Positions 1 through 11,417 are shown, numbered from the stretch's first letter. The stretch is 57,973 nt of DNA from Tulasnella sp. 424 (GCA_019633425.1 WSUB01000220.1:1-57973), one strand, 5' to 3'. Notes: generated by a model not told the origin, from the letters alone. Made by a program: numbers and translations.

Positions 1-44
1 ACCGTAAACCGACTTGTGCCAGATGGCAAACCAGTTCCCGAACT

Positions 45-65
45 GAACCGAACCGAACCGAACCG
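45..65. repeat. GAACC microsatellite
   Basis: Four uninterrupted GAACC pentamers plus a partial unit lie just downstream of the stop codon of the first minus-strand gene. It is a simple tandem repeat at the window edge and nothing else can be said about it. Confidence 0.85.
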
Positions 66-78
66 CCGGCAACACTAA

Positions 79-1692
79 TCAGAACCCAGACCACGAGGCG
101 CGGACGGAACGGCTCACCGATTGCGACCGTGCCAATTGCAAACCCGTCTGTCCCTCCGCCTCTACTCCTGACCCCGAAGCAGTCGACTGGACACCATCGT
201 GCCATTCTTTCAATTGAGACTCCAAGTCCGAGTCACTCGAGCTGGCTTCCTCTCCGTCAACGTCTCCCTCGGCTTCCGATTCGGAATGTTCGAGGTCGGT
301 GACGGGATGGTCCTGCTCCCCCTTTGTTCCGACGCGGTCAAGGTTCCTCATATTTGAACTTTCTTGCAAGTCACCTTCATCCGTAGGTAAATGGTACCTG
401 TATCTCGACTCCGGACCTACAAGCAAATGATTTGACAGGGTGGACGGCACCGTTGAGCTAGGGTCTGGGTCAAACAGCGCCACGCTACTCACCGTTGACC
501 TCGAGCCATTCTCCGGCACGCGTCACTGATGGAAGTAAACCCTTCAACGCTTCCGACCGCTCCGCATTCAGCGCCTTCATTCCATCTTCGAGCTTCTCGC
601 CGAGACGTATCCGCTCCACCTGCGTCTCTATTGCCGTGATCAGTTCGTCGACGCTTCTCTCTTGCGAGGACGTTGGCATCGGATCACGTGCCACATCCTC
701 AAGTAACGTTTTTGCTCGGGAGACGAGCACCTTCTCCTCCTCATATGTCCTGGAGATCACGGGAATCGAGACTCTTGCAGCCTCGTATTGCGCCTCCCGA
801 ATTTTGGTGGCTTCGACGAGAGGATCCAGAGGATAAGTTTCCCCCAACAGAGCTTCTTCTGCAAAGGAGGTCAGCATACATGCGGAATGACGAATCTTAG
901 GCCGGGAACCCGTGGACTTACTAGCTTGGCCCTCGGTGTGCTGAGAATGCAGATAGCCTATCTTGGTCCTTCCTTCCTCTTCATCGCTGTACTCATCATC
1001 TCCGACTTCCTCGGAACCAGACGGACTACCGTTTGTGGTTTGAAGCTGCTCACGAGCGGAGTTCTTCTGCGAGATGCCTTGTCCGACTGTTGAGTCGGGG
1101 TCTACCAGTTGAGGGGCGTCGTTGCAGAAGTAGAGAATATAACAGTTAGCAAGCATGCAATCAGTTGCGAATGTATACGGAGACACGTAATGATGGCGTC
1201 ACTGACCAGTAATGGCTCCAGGCAGGGAGGAGCTGTACTGTTCAAGTGCAGCAAGTACAATATCCTTGTCTCGCTGCTTGGCCAGTTTGGCCGCATGTGT
1301 CCAGCGAAAGGTGCCGGAATGGTGGTTAAGTCCCTTGATGACGTCTTCTATGGACGGTAAATCCGCTTCGCTGGGGTTGTATAGGAACAAGCATGTGTCG
1401 ATATTGCGATTTTCCCCTGTTGGACTGCATGGAACCAGATGCATATTGTTCCTAGAGAGATTTGAGGAAACCCATCTTCTGCGTCAGTTCTTGACACTAT
1501 CAACCACTGGTGTTGGGACACGTACATGACGATTGGCATCTTGATTTGGAGACGCTGGACGATATTCGCTTCGCCCAGGGTTGCGGATGCAAAGGATGTA
1601 CGGACGCCCAAGATTGTCATGCCGAGTCGATAGGACTCGTCTTGCGAGCCATCTTCCAGTTCTTTTCTAGGGTTCTGAATGGCTTCGGCCAT
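79..1692 (-). CDS. Hypothetical acidic protein, four exons, 452 aa
   Basis: I do not recognise the family. The model joins exons 1692-1526, 1451-1207, 1101-493 and 416-79; the lengths sum to 453 codons including a TGA stop. Introns have GTACGT, GTCAGT and GTGAGT donors and TAG acceptors. The start is ATG at 1692 (MAEAIQNPRK). The first 130 residues look globular. Next come a Ser/Asp/Glu stretch (SGSEEVGDDEYSDEEEG), then a helical charged region with coiled-coil character (ERSVDELITAIETQVERI) and an acidic Ser/Asp tail (EASSSDSDLESQLKEW). There is no signal peptide or membrane segment, so a cytosolic or nuclear protein is likely. It is not part of the duplicated unit. The second acceptor (1102-1103) is the least certain junction because it lies downstream of a CTAAC-type branch site with no closer AG. 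Confidence 0.62.
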
Positions 1693-2690
1693 TGTGAGTG
1701 GGATGAATGGTTGAAGTTGAGGAAGTGAGGTTGTAGTTCAAACCGACTTCAGGGAACTCCGTCGACGTCACCACCTCCCCGATTAACGGAGAAGTCGGTT
1801 TGCTTGCCGACAGTGCACGAAGTTCGAGAGATACTATTACCCCACATCTCTTACATTGTCCACATATATCACCACTCTTACACCGTGGGGTCATTAATGC
1901 ACGCTTTAGAATCCGCCCGGTCAAAACAAAGCGAGGGTCTTTCCTTTTACGGAAATACAGCGTCCTCCCGCCGAAGGGCACGTGCTCCTAAACAGCCTCA
2001 TTCTGGCTCCGGCTTTCGTAGCTTTGCAAGAGTCTCACGTTAACCCGCTCGAGATACGTTTGTGCGAGGTATAATAAAAATACGTTGTCAGCGAACTACG
2101 CCGGAGGTCCTTGTACGTCTCACTGGCAATTGCCCCCCAGGCAGACTTCCCGCGACGGATTACCCATGCATGAAATCTGCTTAAGCCTATGTAAGCCTCC
2201 TTCAAACCCACTCGTCACGAGCTTCAGTTCACCGCGGAGCCTTTCCCCTTGCCACTGTTGCAAGTATTAATTATTTGCGTGCACAGTCGCTGTCCGACCG
2301 TCGAAAATGAACTGGGCATGCTTGACTCAGAGCTAAAAGTAGGTAGACATATGGCATATATTCCACTCGAGACTTCGTGGGATCTTAGATGCGAACGTTT
2401 CTGGACACAAGCACGGTGCACGAAGGGAAAACACATCCCATCCATGTTGTCTTCGCTAAACGGCATCGACCGAGGGCAGAGAAGAACTGAGCCAGCCGTG
2501 GATTCATTGCTTAAGTCATAAGATACAGGGAATGTAAATACTAATGATTGGATCGTTAGCGTCAGAACGCGTCGCTCGGACTCTGAATTGGTAGTGACCA
2601 GCGATCGACGGACCCTGGGAGAGTAGATTGTGGCTGTGTTAGGGTTCTTGGACTTTAAACTTTCTCCTCCAGCGAGCATCCACCCCGCTC
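1693..2690. other. Gene-poor interval upstream of the first gene
   Basis: About 1 kb without a gene I can support. It should hold the promoter of the gene ending at 1692. A 151-codon minus frame at 2224-2679 overlaps a 90-codon plus frame at 2249-2521. Neither shows a recognisable domain, intron structure or a second copy in the window, so neither is called. Confidence 0.5.
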
Positions 2691-2948
2691 TCTCAAGCCC
2701 TCCACACCACCCAAGCTGAGGGTTGACACCCGCTCCTCCATCGACTGCACGCTGACGCTACCTCCGCAGATCAACATCCTCGACACCTCCTACCGGGACA
2801 GTCATCTTGACCAGTCCCTGCGGTCTTCCTTGGAATCCGAGGTATGCGCTCCGTTGGCATTCTCAGCCTTTCATGCAAGGACTTGCGACTGACTGACCTC
2901 ATGGCTTGCCAGTCTTTCCGGGCAAGGCTTGTTACCATGCTAGACTCT

Positions 2949-3190
2949 TATCTTCGGCAGATGGCTGCGCTTGTGCATGGTTGCAGTTGAAACCAGGCCT
3001 GTCCCAGGCATAGTACGACGTCAGGGACGTCACCCCCTTCTCGACCGAGCGCGGACGCATGACCTGATCGTCCATAGCTGCGCTTGCAGTCGCTCGGAGC
3101 CGTTGTATTGCTGGACGGGCTGTCTTTGTTCCAGAGAGCCCGACTGGCAGTACACGGTTTGACGGGGGCTGGAGGTTGGTTGGAATGTGG
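2949..3190. repeat. Direct repeat P, copy 1
   Basis: A roughly 240-bp segment recurs at 3561-3805 and, more diverged, at 21653-21890. Landmarks in order are CTTCGGCAGATGGCTG, a CAGTT(G/T)AAACC box, CCTGTCCCAGG, GACGTCAGGGACGTCACC, a CGACCGAGCGCGGA box and TGTCTTTG. It lies downstream of the intact GH79 gene, and the third copy lies downstream of GH79 pseudogene 1, so it belongs to the duplicated GH79 block. No coding function is evident. Confidence 0.75.
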
Positions 3191-3199
3191 ACTGGACGG

Positions 3200-3440
3200 A
3201 TGGGTGGTACATAGCTAGAGACCCTCCATAGACATCGCTGTTGTCTCGGAGCCACTGAATGGCCTCGGCAACATCAACGATCTGCATTGCTCTATAGGGT
3301 GAGTATTTCCTGTTCAATGTCGGCGTGTCCGAGTCGTCTTTGCGCTAACGAATATCCTTGTCCATGCTCAGAACAGGTTTGCAAAGATTGAAAATAGCTA
3401 CCACCGTTCGAGACCTGCTTTGGTTCAAGCATGCGGGTCT
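3200..3440 (-). pseudogene. Possible alpha/beta-hydrolase (esterase) relic
   Basis: On the minus strand, after an AG at about 3290, a short frame reads AMQIVDVAEAIQWLRDNS followed by DVYGGS. This resembles the segment of alpha/beta-hydrolase esterases between the NYRL region and the nucleophile elbow (PAQ..D...A..WL..N...YGG). No GXSXG nucleophile motif or other catalytic residue follows, because direct repeat P begins at once. A fragment upstream (TVVAIFNLCKPVL) may be part of the same relic. I read it as a broken remnant. The match is short and could be chance. Confidence 0.3.
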
Positions 3441-3560
3441 CTGTGGTCCGGTTGATTGTGCGGGGTGAGCAGCATTCGTCATGATCCTGATTCGTGTCTG
3501 GACTGACCTCGTCTTCGTTTCAGCCCGCAATAGACCGGACTTGAAGCACACCTCGGGGCT

Positions 3561-3805
3561 GAATCTTCGGCAGATGGCTGTGAGTGTGCATTGGCAGCAG
3601 TTTAAACCAGCCTGTCCCAGGCGCTAGTACGACGTCAGGGACGTCACCCTGTTCTCGACCGAGCGCGGATGCATGATCGGATCGTCCACAGCTGCGCTTG
3701 CAGCCGTTCGGCACCATCGCCGGTGAGACGACCTGTCTTTGCTCGCGGACAGCCGACTCGCTGGCGGTGGTTTCAAGGGAGGTGGAGGTTGGATGGACAA
3801 CACTT
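3561..3805. repeat. Direct repeat P, copy 2
   Basis: Second copy of the roughly 240-bp segment at 2949-3190, in the same orientation and with scattered substitutions and small indels. The stretch from 3806 to 4327 that follows holds the 3' flank of the GH79 gene, including an AT-rich part at 4140-4260 that recurs beside both GH79 pseudogenes (about 22240-22340 and 41640-41745). Confidence 0.75.
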
Positions 3806-4327
3806 TAACGGGGCGATCATCCAGGAGGTTCTTTGGCTAGGTCGGATATACGGTTTCGTGTGAGCATGCCATCAGATTCATTTACTAATCTCTTGTCGAC
3901 CTCATCTTCGTCCCTGACTGCAGGCTGGGATGGTACTTTGAAGACATGGAGGTCGGAGGTTGGGAGAACATGGAGGGTTGAAACAATTCGCTTTCATCAG
4001 TCTGTGCTACACCGTCGAAAGGAATGATAAGGCGCAGTGATCTACAGGCTTCGAGATTATATATATGCCATTTCATCGACGTATCTTGTTGCGATTGGGT
4101 CTTCCATACTCACGACACCTCGACCGAAGAACGCTGCACGCTATGGCATGATGAGACAAAGAGCTTGGCATAATATAAAAAATTGATGAATGAGAGACAA
4201 AGAAGAGCAAGGGTAAAGTGTAAAGTCGATGTGCTCAAACTAAAGAAGCGTCTTTTGAGATATACACGAACGTCATCATACAGAACAGAAAAAAGACTCC
4301 ATGGTCCAACTCTAAGTCGAAAAGTCT

Positions 4328-7300
4328 TTATAGCATCAACGCACCGCCAACGACACCCAAAACCGTCATCGCAACGCTCCACCAAACCTGCGCAGCACCA
4401 GCCATCCTGGCACCTTGCTCAGCCCAACTGCTGACAGCTCCACCCTTGGAGGTAGCGCCCAATGGCAAGCTTCCGTTCCGACCGTTGCTGGTCGCCAAGG
4501 CTGCCAAGTCGATCGTAGCGTGGACTTTACCAGAGGTGTAAGTCGTGGCGAAGGTCAAAGTCGATCCGGTAGCGTCTCCGGAGACGCCACCAGAGTTCTG
4601 GAGCGCTTCGTCGGAGAGGAAGACGAGGGCGACGCTGGGAGCTGGGACGGGGATGTTGCAGAGTCCAGCTGCGGTGTCGCATTGGATGGTTTGGATTGAG
4701 GCATCGCCGTACAGACGGCCATCGGAGGCGTACTGCTGACCCATGGTTTGGCCGGCCCTGAAGAGAAGTTAGAAGCAATTACACCAACGTTAGACCGATG
4801 AGACACTCGAAGTACAAAGGGGGAGCGAGAACAACGCACCAGGTGATGTTGTATTTGATCGACACGGAATCGGCTTTAAGATACTTGACTTGGACGGATG
4901 AGGGAGTTTTGCTTGGCAAGCCGGTCTGCTGTCCACCGATGGCGAGTTGGACAGTGTAGTCGCTGTTACCGGGGTCGGAGACGTAGTTGATGAACACGGC
5001 GCGGGTAGCAGTGCCCTTTTCGTAGACTGTGCGTACCAGAAAGAGAAAGTTTCCGTTAGCAAAAAAAGATCTTCTCATAAGAAACCGCTGCTAGGAAGGT
5101 TACGTACTAGCATAACCAGCACGGTTCGCGTTGTTGTTGTCAAGTCGCAGATCGATGACTTGAGAGGCACCGCCCTTGCCGAGTGCTTCAGCGACAACGA
5201 TGTTGGCGTAGAAGAGGGCTCCGGTCGTCCATTGACGGTACTTGGTCATGTTGGTTGGCGGGGGCGTGAAGGGGTTATCTATTCCGTAGCAAAAAGGTTG
5301 CGGTTAGAAACTCGATAGTGAAGGGAGGAACCGAGAGAGCCACGTACAGTAGACATTCTGACCACCAAAGTGGCTATTGGAAAAAGAAACATCGTTCCAA
5401 CGTAAGCAAAACATGACGACGGAAGTGACCACTTCTGACTTACAGCAAAGCATAGGTGAAGTTGTTGTAAGCCATCTGGAGACCATAATCGACACCCCAA
5501 AGAGAAGCCGCGAACGAGTCCGAGACACCAGGGAAACCCTAAAATTATCGAAGCAAGGCAAACATAAGTCAAAGGACGCAAGAAGAAGAAAACGTTAAAT
5601 TCCGCCTGGACGGGTTTTACTTACACCGCAAGAAGCCGTATTCGTTTCCATCATCATCATCTGCTTACCCGCAGCAAGAGCGATCTGCGCGGTGGAAGCG
5701 TAAGGGGTGGTCACGCTTTGAACTTGTTGATGGTTGAGGTAGTTTTGGAAGACGTCTTGCGGAACGACGGCGGATGCTCCGGTAGCGCAGTTGTTGTTCG
5801 GGTAGTGCATAACGTCGATGAAAGCGAGCGAGTCTTTGAAGTTCATGTAACCGTCGTTCTGGAATAGGGTAAAGAGAGGGGGGGTTAGCGAATAGGGAGG
5901 GCGGGAGAGGGGAAAGGTGACATACGAGAACCGTGTTTGTGTCCCACATGCAACAGATACTTGGTCCAGTCAGGATGGGTTCCGTGATGGGGAGCTTTTG
6001 GATCATCTATGATTGAAATCATGAGCAACATCGCCGCTGCCTTGCCACCCCTCGCTTAGGACTCACCGTAGTCGTGTCGGCAAAGAAGTCCGCCTCGCTG
6101 TAATTCGCCTGTTTCTTCAAATGGGGACCGTACAAGTCGGGTTCGTTGGCCAGTTGCAACCCCAACAAGGTGCTACCCAAGATCTGCTTCGCGTACTGCA
6201 CGACCAGGCCGGCGTTGCCGTCCGCGTCGACTGCGATGAAAGGAATACCGAAGAACCAGTTGGCCTTGACGAGTTTTGAGATAGAGGCCATGGCGTAGAA
6301 GATGTCGAGCGTGAAGTGGACGTCGGGCGTTTCAGTCTAGGCGGGAGAGGCTGCGTCAGGTGTTGTTGTGAAATGGGAACGAGACGGGGGAGGACGTACG
6401 GGTGAAGCATCTGTACCCTTGTACTTGTCGATGGTCTTGCCTGATGGGTTGCCGTTGACTTCGAGAATGGCTTTGTCTTGGGTGTTACCACCGACGCGGA
6501 CTGTCACGGAACCACCGCGAGATTCGAGGATGGCGCAGTAGTTGAGGAATTCAGGACGGAGGACTATCGGGGAGTTGCGAGTCAGTCATGATGTCTCCTC
6601 ATCGACAGACCCGAGGGACACGGCGGCAACAAAATCGCCTGAGAGCGAGGCTGGACGATGACCAAGGGCAGTGGTAAGCGCCACGCGTGGACGGTGTCGC
6701 ACGAGCGTTTCCGGAGGACGTAATCCCGACGACACGGCCAAAACCTTTAACCGCCCGCTGGTCACGCCTGTTGGCCCGCTTGCTCCTTGACACGCGTCGA
6801 AATGAGATGATTTGGAGCGGACACTCACCCGTCGCGTTGCTACCCACTGTTGGAGAGGGAAGTGATTGTCAGCAGGCGGGTAAACACGAAAAAAGGGGAG
6901 AGTCTAAAAATAGAACTCCGCCAGCGAGGCAGGGCAACACTCACTCAACATGGCTGCGACTGACAGTTCGACGGAGAATCCCAAGAATCCACCATTCTTT
7001 TCGTAGAGAGAGAAATACGACGCGTATTAGTTTAGTGGGAGCGGGTTGGAGGGGAGAGAGAGAGGAGGGGGTGCGGAACGAAAAAGGAGGGACGCACCAC
7101 TGGATTTCCCATCCCTGTCATGCCACCATCGTACAGCTGAGCAACGACAGTTGCAGCCTGGCCTGTTGGTGGTGTTGGCGGTTGCAGGACGGTCTGGTCA
7201 TTGGAGGCTACAGTGTACAGGCTGAGGTCTGCTGTTGATGTCGACGTTGCGGTGTAAACGGTGACTGCGGAAGCGAAAGGAGTGGCGAGAGAAGATAAAA

Positions 7301-7328
7301 GAGTGAATATGACGCTTGATTTTAGCAT
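4328..7328 (-). CDS. Glycoside hydrolase family 79 protein (beta-glucuronidase-like), GPI-type tail
   Basis: Predicted secreted retaining glycosidase of family GH79 (beta-glucuronidase and heparanase-like enzymes), probably acting on glucuronic-acid-containing cell-wall or proteoglycan glycans. Twelve exons (7328-7098, 6996-6945, 6846-6829, 6563-6400, 6336-6067, 6006-5926, 5858-5625, 5538-5444, 5373-5348, 5278-5108, 5026-4840, 4757-4328) sum to 652 codons plus stop. Residues 1-20 form a signal peptide. GFSVELS follows near residue 85. QLANEPDLYG holds the likely acid/base Glu220 and METNTASCGG the likely nucleophile Glu343. The last 200 residues match the GH79 C-terminal beta domain. The C terminus (small residues, then VWWSVAMTVLGVVGGALML) looks like a GPI-attachment signal. 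The start at 7328 is preferred because it gives the signal peptide; the 120-nt upstream extension does not. Substrate cannot be told from sequence. Two broken copies lie downstream in the window. Confidence 0.88.
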
Positions 7329-7530
7329 CTTGATCTTATCAGTGGAGGTGTAGTGTAACGGAATTGAATGCCCAGAGAACGCGTCTGGGTCTTGGCGGGT
7401 GAGGTGCGCTTGGCGATGAAGAGTATATGGGAGAGCTAAGACGGCCAAGAAAAAAAAGGAAGCAAACGTGTTGGTTGTGTTCCCGTGCCGTTTATTGCCG
7501 AGACCTGTGCCTGAGAACCATCAGCAACCT
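7329..7530 (-). promoter_or_regulatory. GH79 upstream (promoter) region
   Basis: This lies between the GH79 start codon and the 3' flank of DUF6535 gene A. Blocks such as CTGGGTCTTGGCG and GAGACCTGTGCCTGA recur at about 51925-52075 without a GH79 gene beside them. This defines a conserved upstream region about 180 bp long. No TATA box is clear. Confidence 0.5.
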
Positions 7531-7539
7531 CCTCAACAT

Positions 7540-8576
7540 CCGCCAACCTTGTACCGACTTACGAGGAGAGTAGAAGAGAAGTTCAAAGGAGAAGAGAGAG
7601 CTGAGAGAATGTTTAAGAGGACGCCACGAACAAGAAACACCGTCACCCAACGACTGCGCAGCCGAGCCTGCCGGGTGCTATTATTAGAACTCGTCGCCAA
7701 CCGCGCGACACGCCGCAAACGACCCTCCGGGGCCGCCTGTCCTCCCACACCTTTTCGACTATTTCTGTCGCGCTCTATAGATGGATCGGCAATGCGAGAT
7801 TTGCTATCTGGAAGCCAAGGCATCGTATACGGGGCTGCGCAGACGATACTCGCCCGAAATATAAGCTCGTGGGTCGATGCACGGGTCGATCGGCGTTTAC
7901 AGTGCACCGGCCGCCGGAACGTTTTAAGGACCTGGAAAGCCACGCGACCAAGTGCAACGAACACCGCCAAATTTCGAGTTCCGTTCTGACCTTCCTGATT
8001 GGTCTCCAACGTCTTCGCTATAGCTACCGCGAGTGAAAAATCCCACCGGGCCATCTGAATCCGCGGCTACGAGTTTAATGCAAGAACGCGACGAGCGAGA
8101 TAGGACACAGGACACGAGACAACACGAACAGTACTTACAAGCGAACCCAAAACAAAGCGAGAACAAAGGTAACAAATCTAGAGAGGAAGAAAATGAAAGA
8201 AAAGTGGTATTCGAATAATGGCCGGTCAAGTCCAGCTATAGACCAAACCAGAAGTGCGTGTCCTGGCAGACTCCCCGGACTAGCGCAGAAGAGAGACCAA
8301 GGCGAGATGGCAGAAACGACGAGAAACAATGAAGCGCAACTCAAGAGAAAAAAAAAGGTGGGGGGAAAGACAAAAAGAAGCCCAAAGAAAGACAAAGAAT
8401 CGTAACGAGCAAAGCAGAAAGTCCGAGCCACAAAAGCATTTAGCGAAAAAAGAGAATCAAAGAAGCATCTGATCACGAAGGGGAAGCAATCTTTGAAAGA
8501 AATCTGGACGTCGTTTGTTCCTCTCCAAAGACAATCCTCTTGCTCCACTGATCGTGGGCCGGTATCTTCGGGTTGC
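7540..8576 (-). other. Conserved 3' flank of DUF6535 gene A
   Basis: About 1 kb downstream of gene A. It is repeated downstream of C (24360-25223), D (34860-35829), E (43770-44671) and F (52310-53216), and in part downstream of B (14490-14918). On the minus strand the part next to the stop is long and pyrimidine-rich, as in a 3' UTR. Further out come a CTGTAAATA-type motif (diverged here) and a GC-richer block around 7620-8000. Frames in this block are open in some copies but shift between copies, so I do not call a gene. Confidence 0.55.
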
Positions 8577-11411
8577 TTAGATCTCTTGGTCGTCGCCGCC
8601 ACCCCCTTCGATTCGACTGTCCACCGAGACATCTTCATCCTCCTCACACTCACTCGCATCCCCTTGCATGCGATGAGCATGCTCAGGTTCGCCGGCGTTT
8701 TCCCCGAACAGTTCAGTAACCGCAGTTCCTGGCGATCCTGATGGCCCGGCTTGTCCGTCGGCAGCTGGGATGGGAGGAGGGTCCGCGGGATCTCCCTAGA
8801 ACGGGGAAACGATATGTTAGCAATTCTCTCAACGTATCAAGGACTCAAAGTGCCTACATCAGCCTTTGGAGCAACTTTGATTTTTGACATGGCGGACTCG
8901 ATGGTATCAAAATAGAGCTTTACCCGAAAGTAGGCGTCTCTGGTTTGTTCAGAGTCCCAGGGTCCCTCCATTGCTTCGCAAATCCGGTCTCGTATTTCTA
9001 ACCAGATTGGTAGCACAGGATTATCGTCCCCGGAAATCATAAGATCAGTTTCCAATCGCAAGTATTGCTCAAGTCGGTTTAGAACCGTGACGGGGTCAAT
9101 TGTTTCACTAAAAGAAAATAAAGTTCCAACAGCGAGGAAAGCATGCCTCCAATAGTGTGTACGTACTGTAATCTCTGGAAGGAATAATGTCCTTGGATAG
9201 CTTGCATGCATTGAGACAGAATCCTTGTGGATCTGAGGCAGTCGTCCTTGTGGTACCTATCATCTCGCCAACCACCCGTGTCTTTGGCTTCGTGGAGTGA
9301 GATAAGCAAGTCAACGGAGCTTGTTAAAACAAAATTCCAGCCGCGATGATATTCGTTCTGGGTTAAAATGACCGATGCCTGTTCCAGAAGCCACACTTCT
9401 AGGTGGCGGCGGCGTTGGGGTGACTGAGAAGTGTACGTGCCGAACGCTTCTTCTATGAGCGCAAAGACAGTGTCCTGATGGCTAAGGAAAAAAAGGATCA
9501 AGACCGGAAGAGAGAAATAGGGGAGAACGCTGCTTACTATTCGAATTCTCCTGTCGGCACCCACGGCTTCTCCCAACCAACTGAACCAACTAAGTCCTTC
9601 ACTGCTTTCATCCGCTGTTGCTGCGCTTGGAGAGCATGTTCCGGATGAGTTTCCAACTGCTGCCGCCACTGCCGCTGCCGCTCCCGCATTTTCTCCCAAT
9701 TAAGTTCCCATTCCGGGGTTGAAAGTCCTGGTAGCAATGCTTCCGGTGGAGTCACGATCCCCAGGTTTGACAGACATACTCCCCATGCCACAAGGCTTAT
9801 TACATGTGCCCTGAAGCCATCCTGGATTGAGTATTTGGCTATGAGACCCTCCAAGCAGGCTTCAATCTTTTCGCTTCCGGGGAACCGCGCATCCAGGGTG
9901 ACCCGCAGGATCTCACAGAAATCGAGGAGCTGAACGAAATCCTTGTCGTGGGTGGGGAGTAATTCAACACCCCCACGAATGCAATAGTCAAGGTCTCGGA
10001 CATTCCTTTCGAGAGGATGGGGGATTTGGGGGTCCGGACCCATAGGCAATGATCCTTCCGAGTAATATCGGCGGTAGTTGGGCTCAACAAGTAGTTCCGC
10101 GGATTCTCCGACAAAAACCAGTTGGAGGAATGCTCGAGAAAATGCCCCAGCTAGCACTTTTTGGGAGTCCGAGCCGCGTCCACCAACTTTCCACAGTTCT
10201 CTCAGACGCTCATAAACAGTTTCGTCACCTAGGAAGTATTGAATGGACTCTTTCGAAGTCATCCCGTGAAGGTTGACAGCTGTATAAATGAGCGCATTGA
10301 AGTCCTCGGAAGTGCAGAACACCCGTTTCGCAGCAACACCCTCTAGTTGGGCGATATTTTCCCCAGATCGATCCAAGGCCCGCTCCAATGCCCAGTGAAT
10401 CATGTAGGCTGCCAAACGCCGAACTTCCTCCCACGAGGGTAGGATGGTTGGGCCACGTTGAGCTCTGTTCCGTAAGGCGTCCGTAAGAAATATTTTCATG
10501 TTGCTGGCGACTCCTCTCATGTATAACACAAACGAGGTTAAAATCCAGATCATTTGCCAGAACAGTATCCGAATGTATTGCAATCTCATAGGTGCCTTGA
10601 TCAGGTTACCAAGTACCTGCAGAAAATGAGACAGAGGACTTTTGAAGGGACACCACCGATCCCAGGCGCCCACAATTCCCATCAGCAGCAAGGCTGCTGC
10701 AGCGATCATCATTGGTCCCATGATCACGTAGTATATTGTCTTGCTCAATGTTTTCAGGTATGCGACAAACCCAATGCAGAAGATGAGGAGGGCCAATTGC
10801 AGCAGTCCAGGTAAGAAATCATCAAGGATGGCCTCAATGCGCCAGCGCTTGGCTCCAAGATATCGTCGGAGCTGCTCCCATCGTTGGTGCTCTGCTCCCC
10901 CGCCGCTACGCTTGCGGTAGTAGACAAGCCACTGCTGACCGAGGACAGCAAGGAATGCTGAGAGGAGCGCGAGCGTTAGGCTTAAGGAGAATAGTACATT
11001 GACCGGGAAAATGCCTGGAGAGGGAGCAAATGTGGCCGAGGGAAGATCCTCGGCGCTCCGAATTGTGCTATTGCCACCAGTCACAAGCTGGAGAAGAAGG
11101 GCATTGGTGTCGTCGGCTGGGTCGGCGCTCATCGCTGGAAGTGTGAGCGCCAAGAATGCAGAATTGACGCCGGCGAAGAGACCGGCCTAGCAAAGTTGGA
11201 TGCGTCAGTGATGTGGGTGGATGAAAACTGCGGTGGGACGAACAAAGATTAAAATACCGTCGAGCTGCGCTTTGAGGCTCTTCACCATGTCCTCATCGAG
11301 CTCATCCGCTAGCGCATCGTAATACCTATAAAAATGTCCGCCGTCATCCACGAACTTTTTCGGTGGTTCGGGGATGGTCGTCAGCTTTGGTTCGAACCGA
11401 GGGACGTTCAT
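8577..11411 (-). CDS. DUF6535 membrane protein, paralog A, 866 aa
   Basis: Function unknown; identified by the DUF6535 domain. Exons 11411-11244, 11186-9538, 9481-9167, 9107-8858 and 8795-8577 sum to 867 codons with stop. Exon 1 ends ILIF and joins AGLFAGVNSAF, the first of four membrane helices (about residues 53-73, 115-138, 182-202, 208-229), with GQQWLVYYRKRSGGG between helices 2 and 3. Then come a conserved middle domain (CTSEDFNALIYTAVNLHGMT), a short charged cassette (residues 543-585), VGSVGWEKP, and a Pro/Asp/Glu tail. Two oddities: the intron that splits exons 2 and 3 in the other five copies is absent and its position reads as an extra hydrophobic stretch (IRILFWQMIWILTSFVLYM); and a 4-nt insertion in exon 6 shifts the frame so the tail ends at DDQEI. 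ATG 11411 matches the other copies; ATG 11417 is also in frame. Confidence 0.85.
9590..9730 (-). other. Exon 3 variable cassette, gene A (short)
   Basis: Residues 543-585 of gene A fill the position that holds long repeat cassettes in the other copies. Here it is short and charged (MRERQRQWRQQLETH). It may be the unexpanded or contracted form. Confidence 0.6.
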
Positions 11412-11417
11412 CGACAT

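Noticed and set aside
2224..2679. Minus-strand 151-codon frame, overlapped by a plus-strand 90-codon frame
   Set aside because: Both are single, domain-free frames without introns or a second copy. With no way to choose between strands, neither is supported.
6687..7238. Plus-strand 183-codon frame
   Set aside because: It is antisense to exons 1-4 and introns of the intact GH79 gene and shows no recognisable domain.
7533..8054. Minus-strand 173-codon frame in the gene A 3' flank, with a similar 132-codon frame at 34910-35308
   Set aside because: It looks conserved at first (SLAVAIAKTLET), but the homologous frames in C, E and F are shifted or interrupted, and no start, splice pattern or domain is consistent between copies.
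8135..8680. Minus-strand 181-codon frame downstream of gene A (also 14555-15271 and 35535-36077)
   Set aside because: It covers exon 6 in a shifted frame and then the pyrimidine-rich 3' flank, giving a Phe/Leu/Ser-rich translation. The frame is not kept in the other copies. The exon 6 frame used here is supported by phase and by the conserved C terminus of B, C and F.
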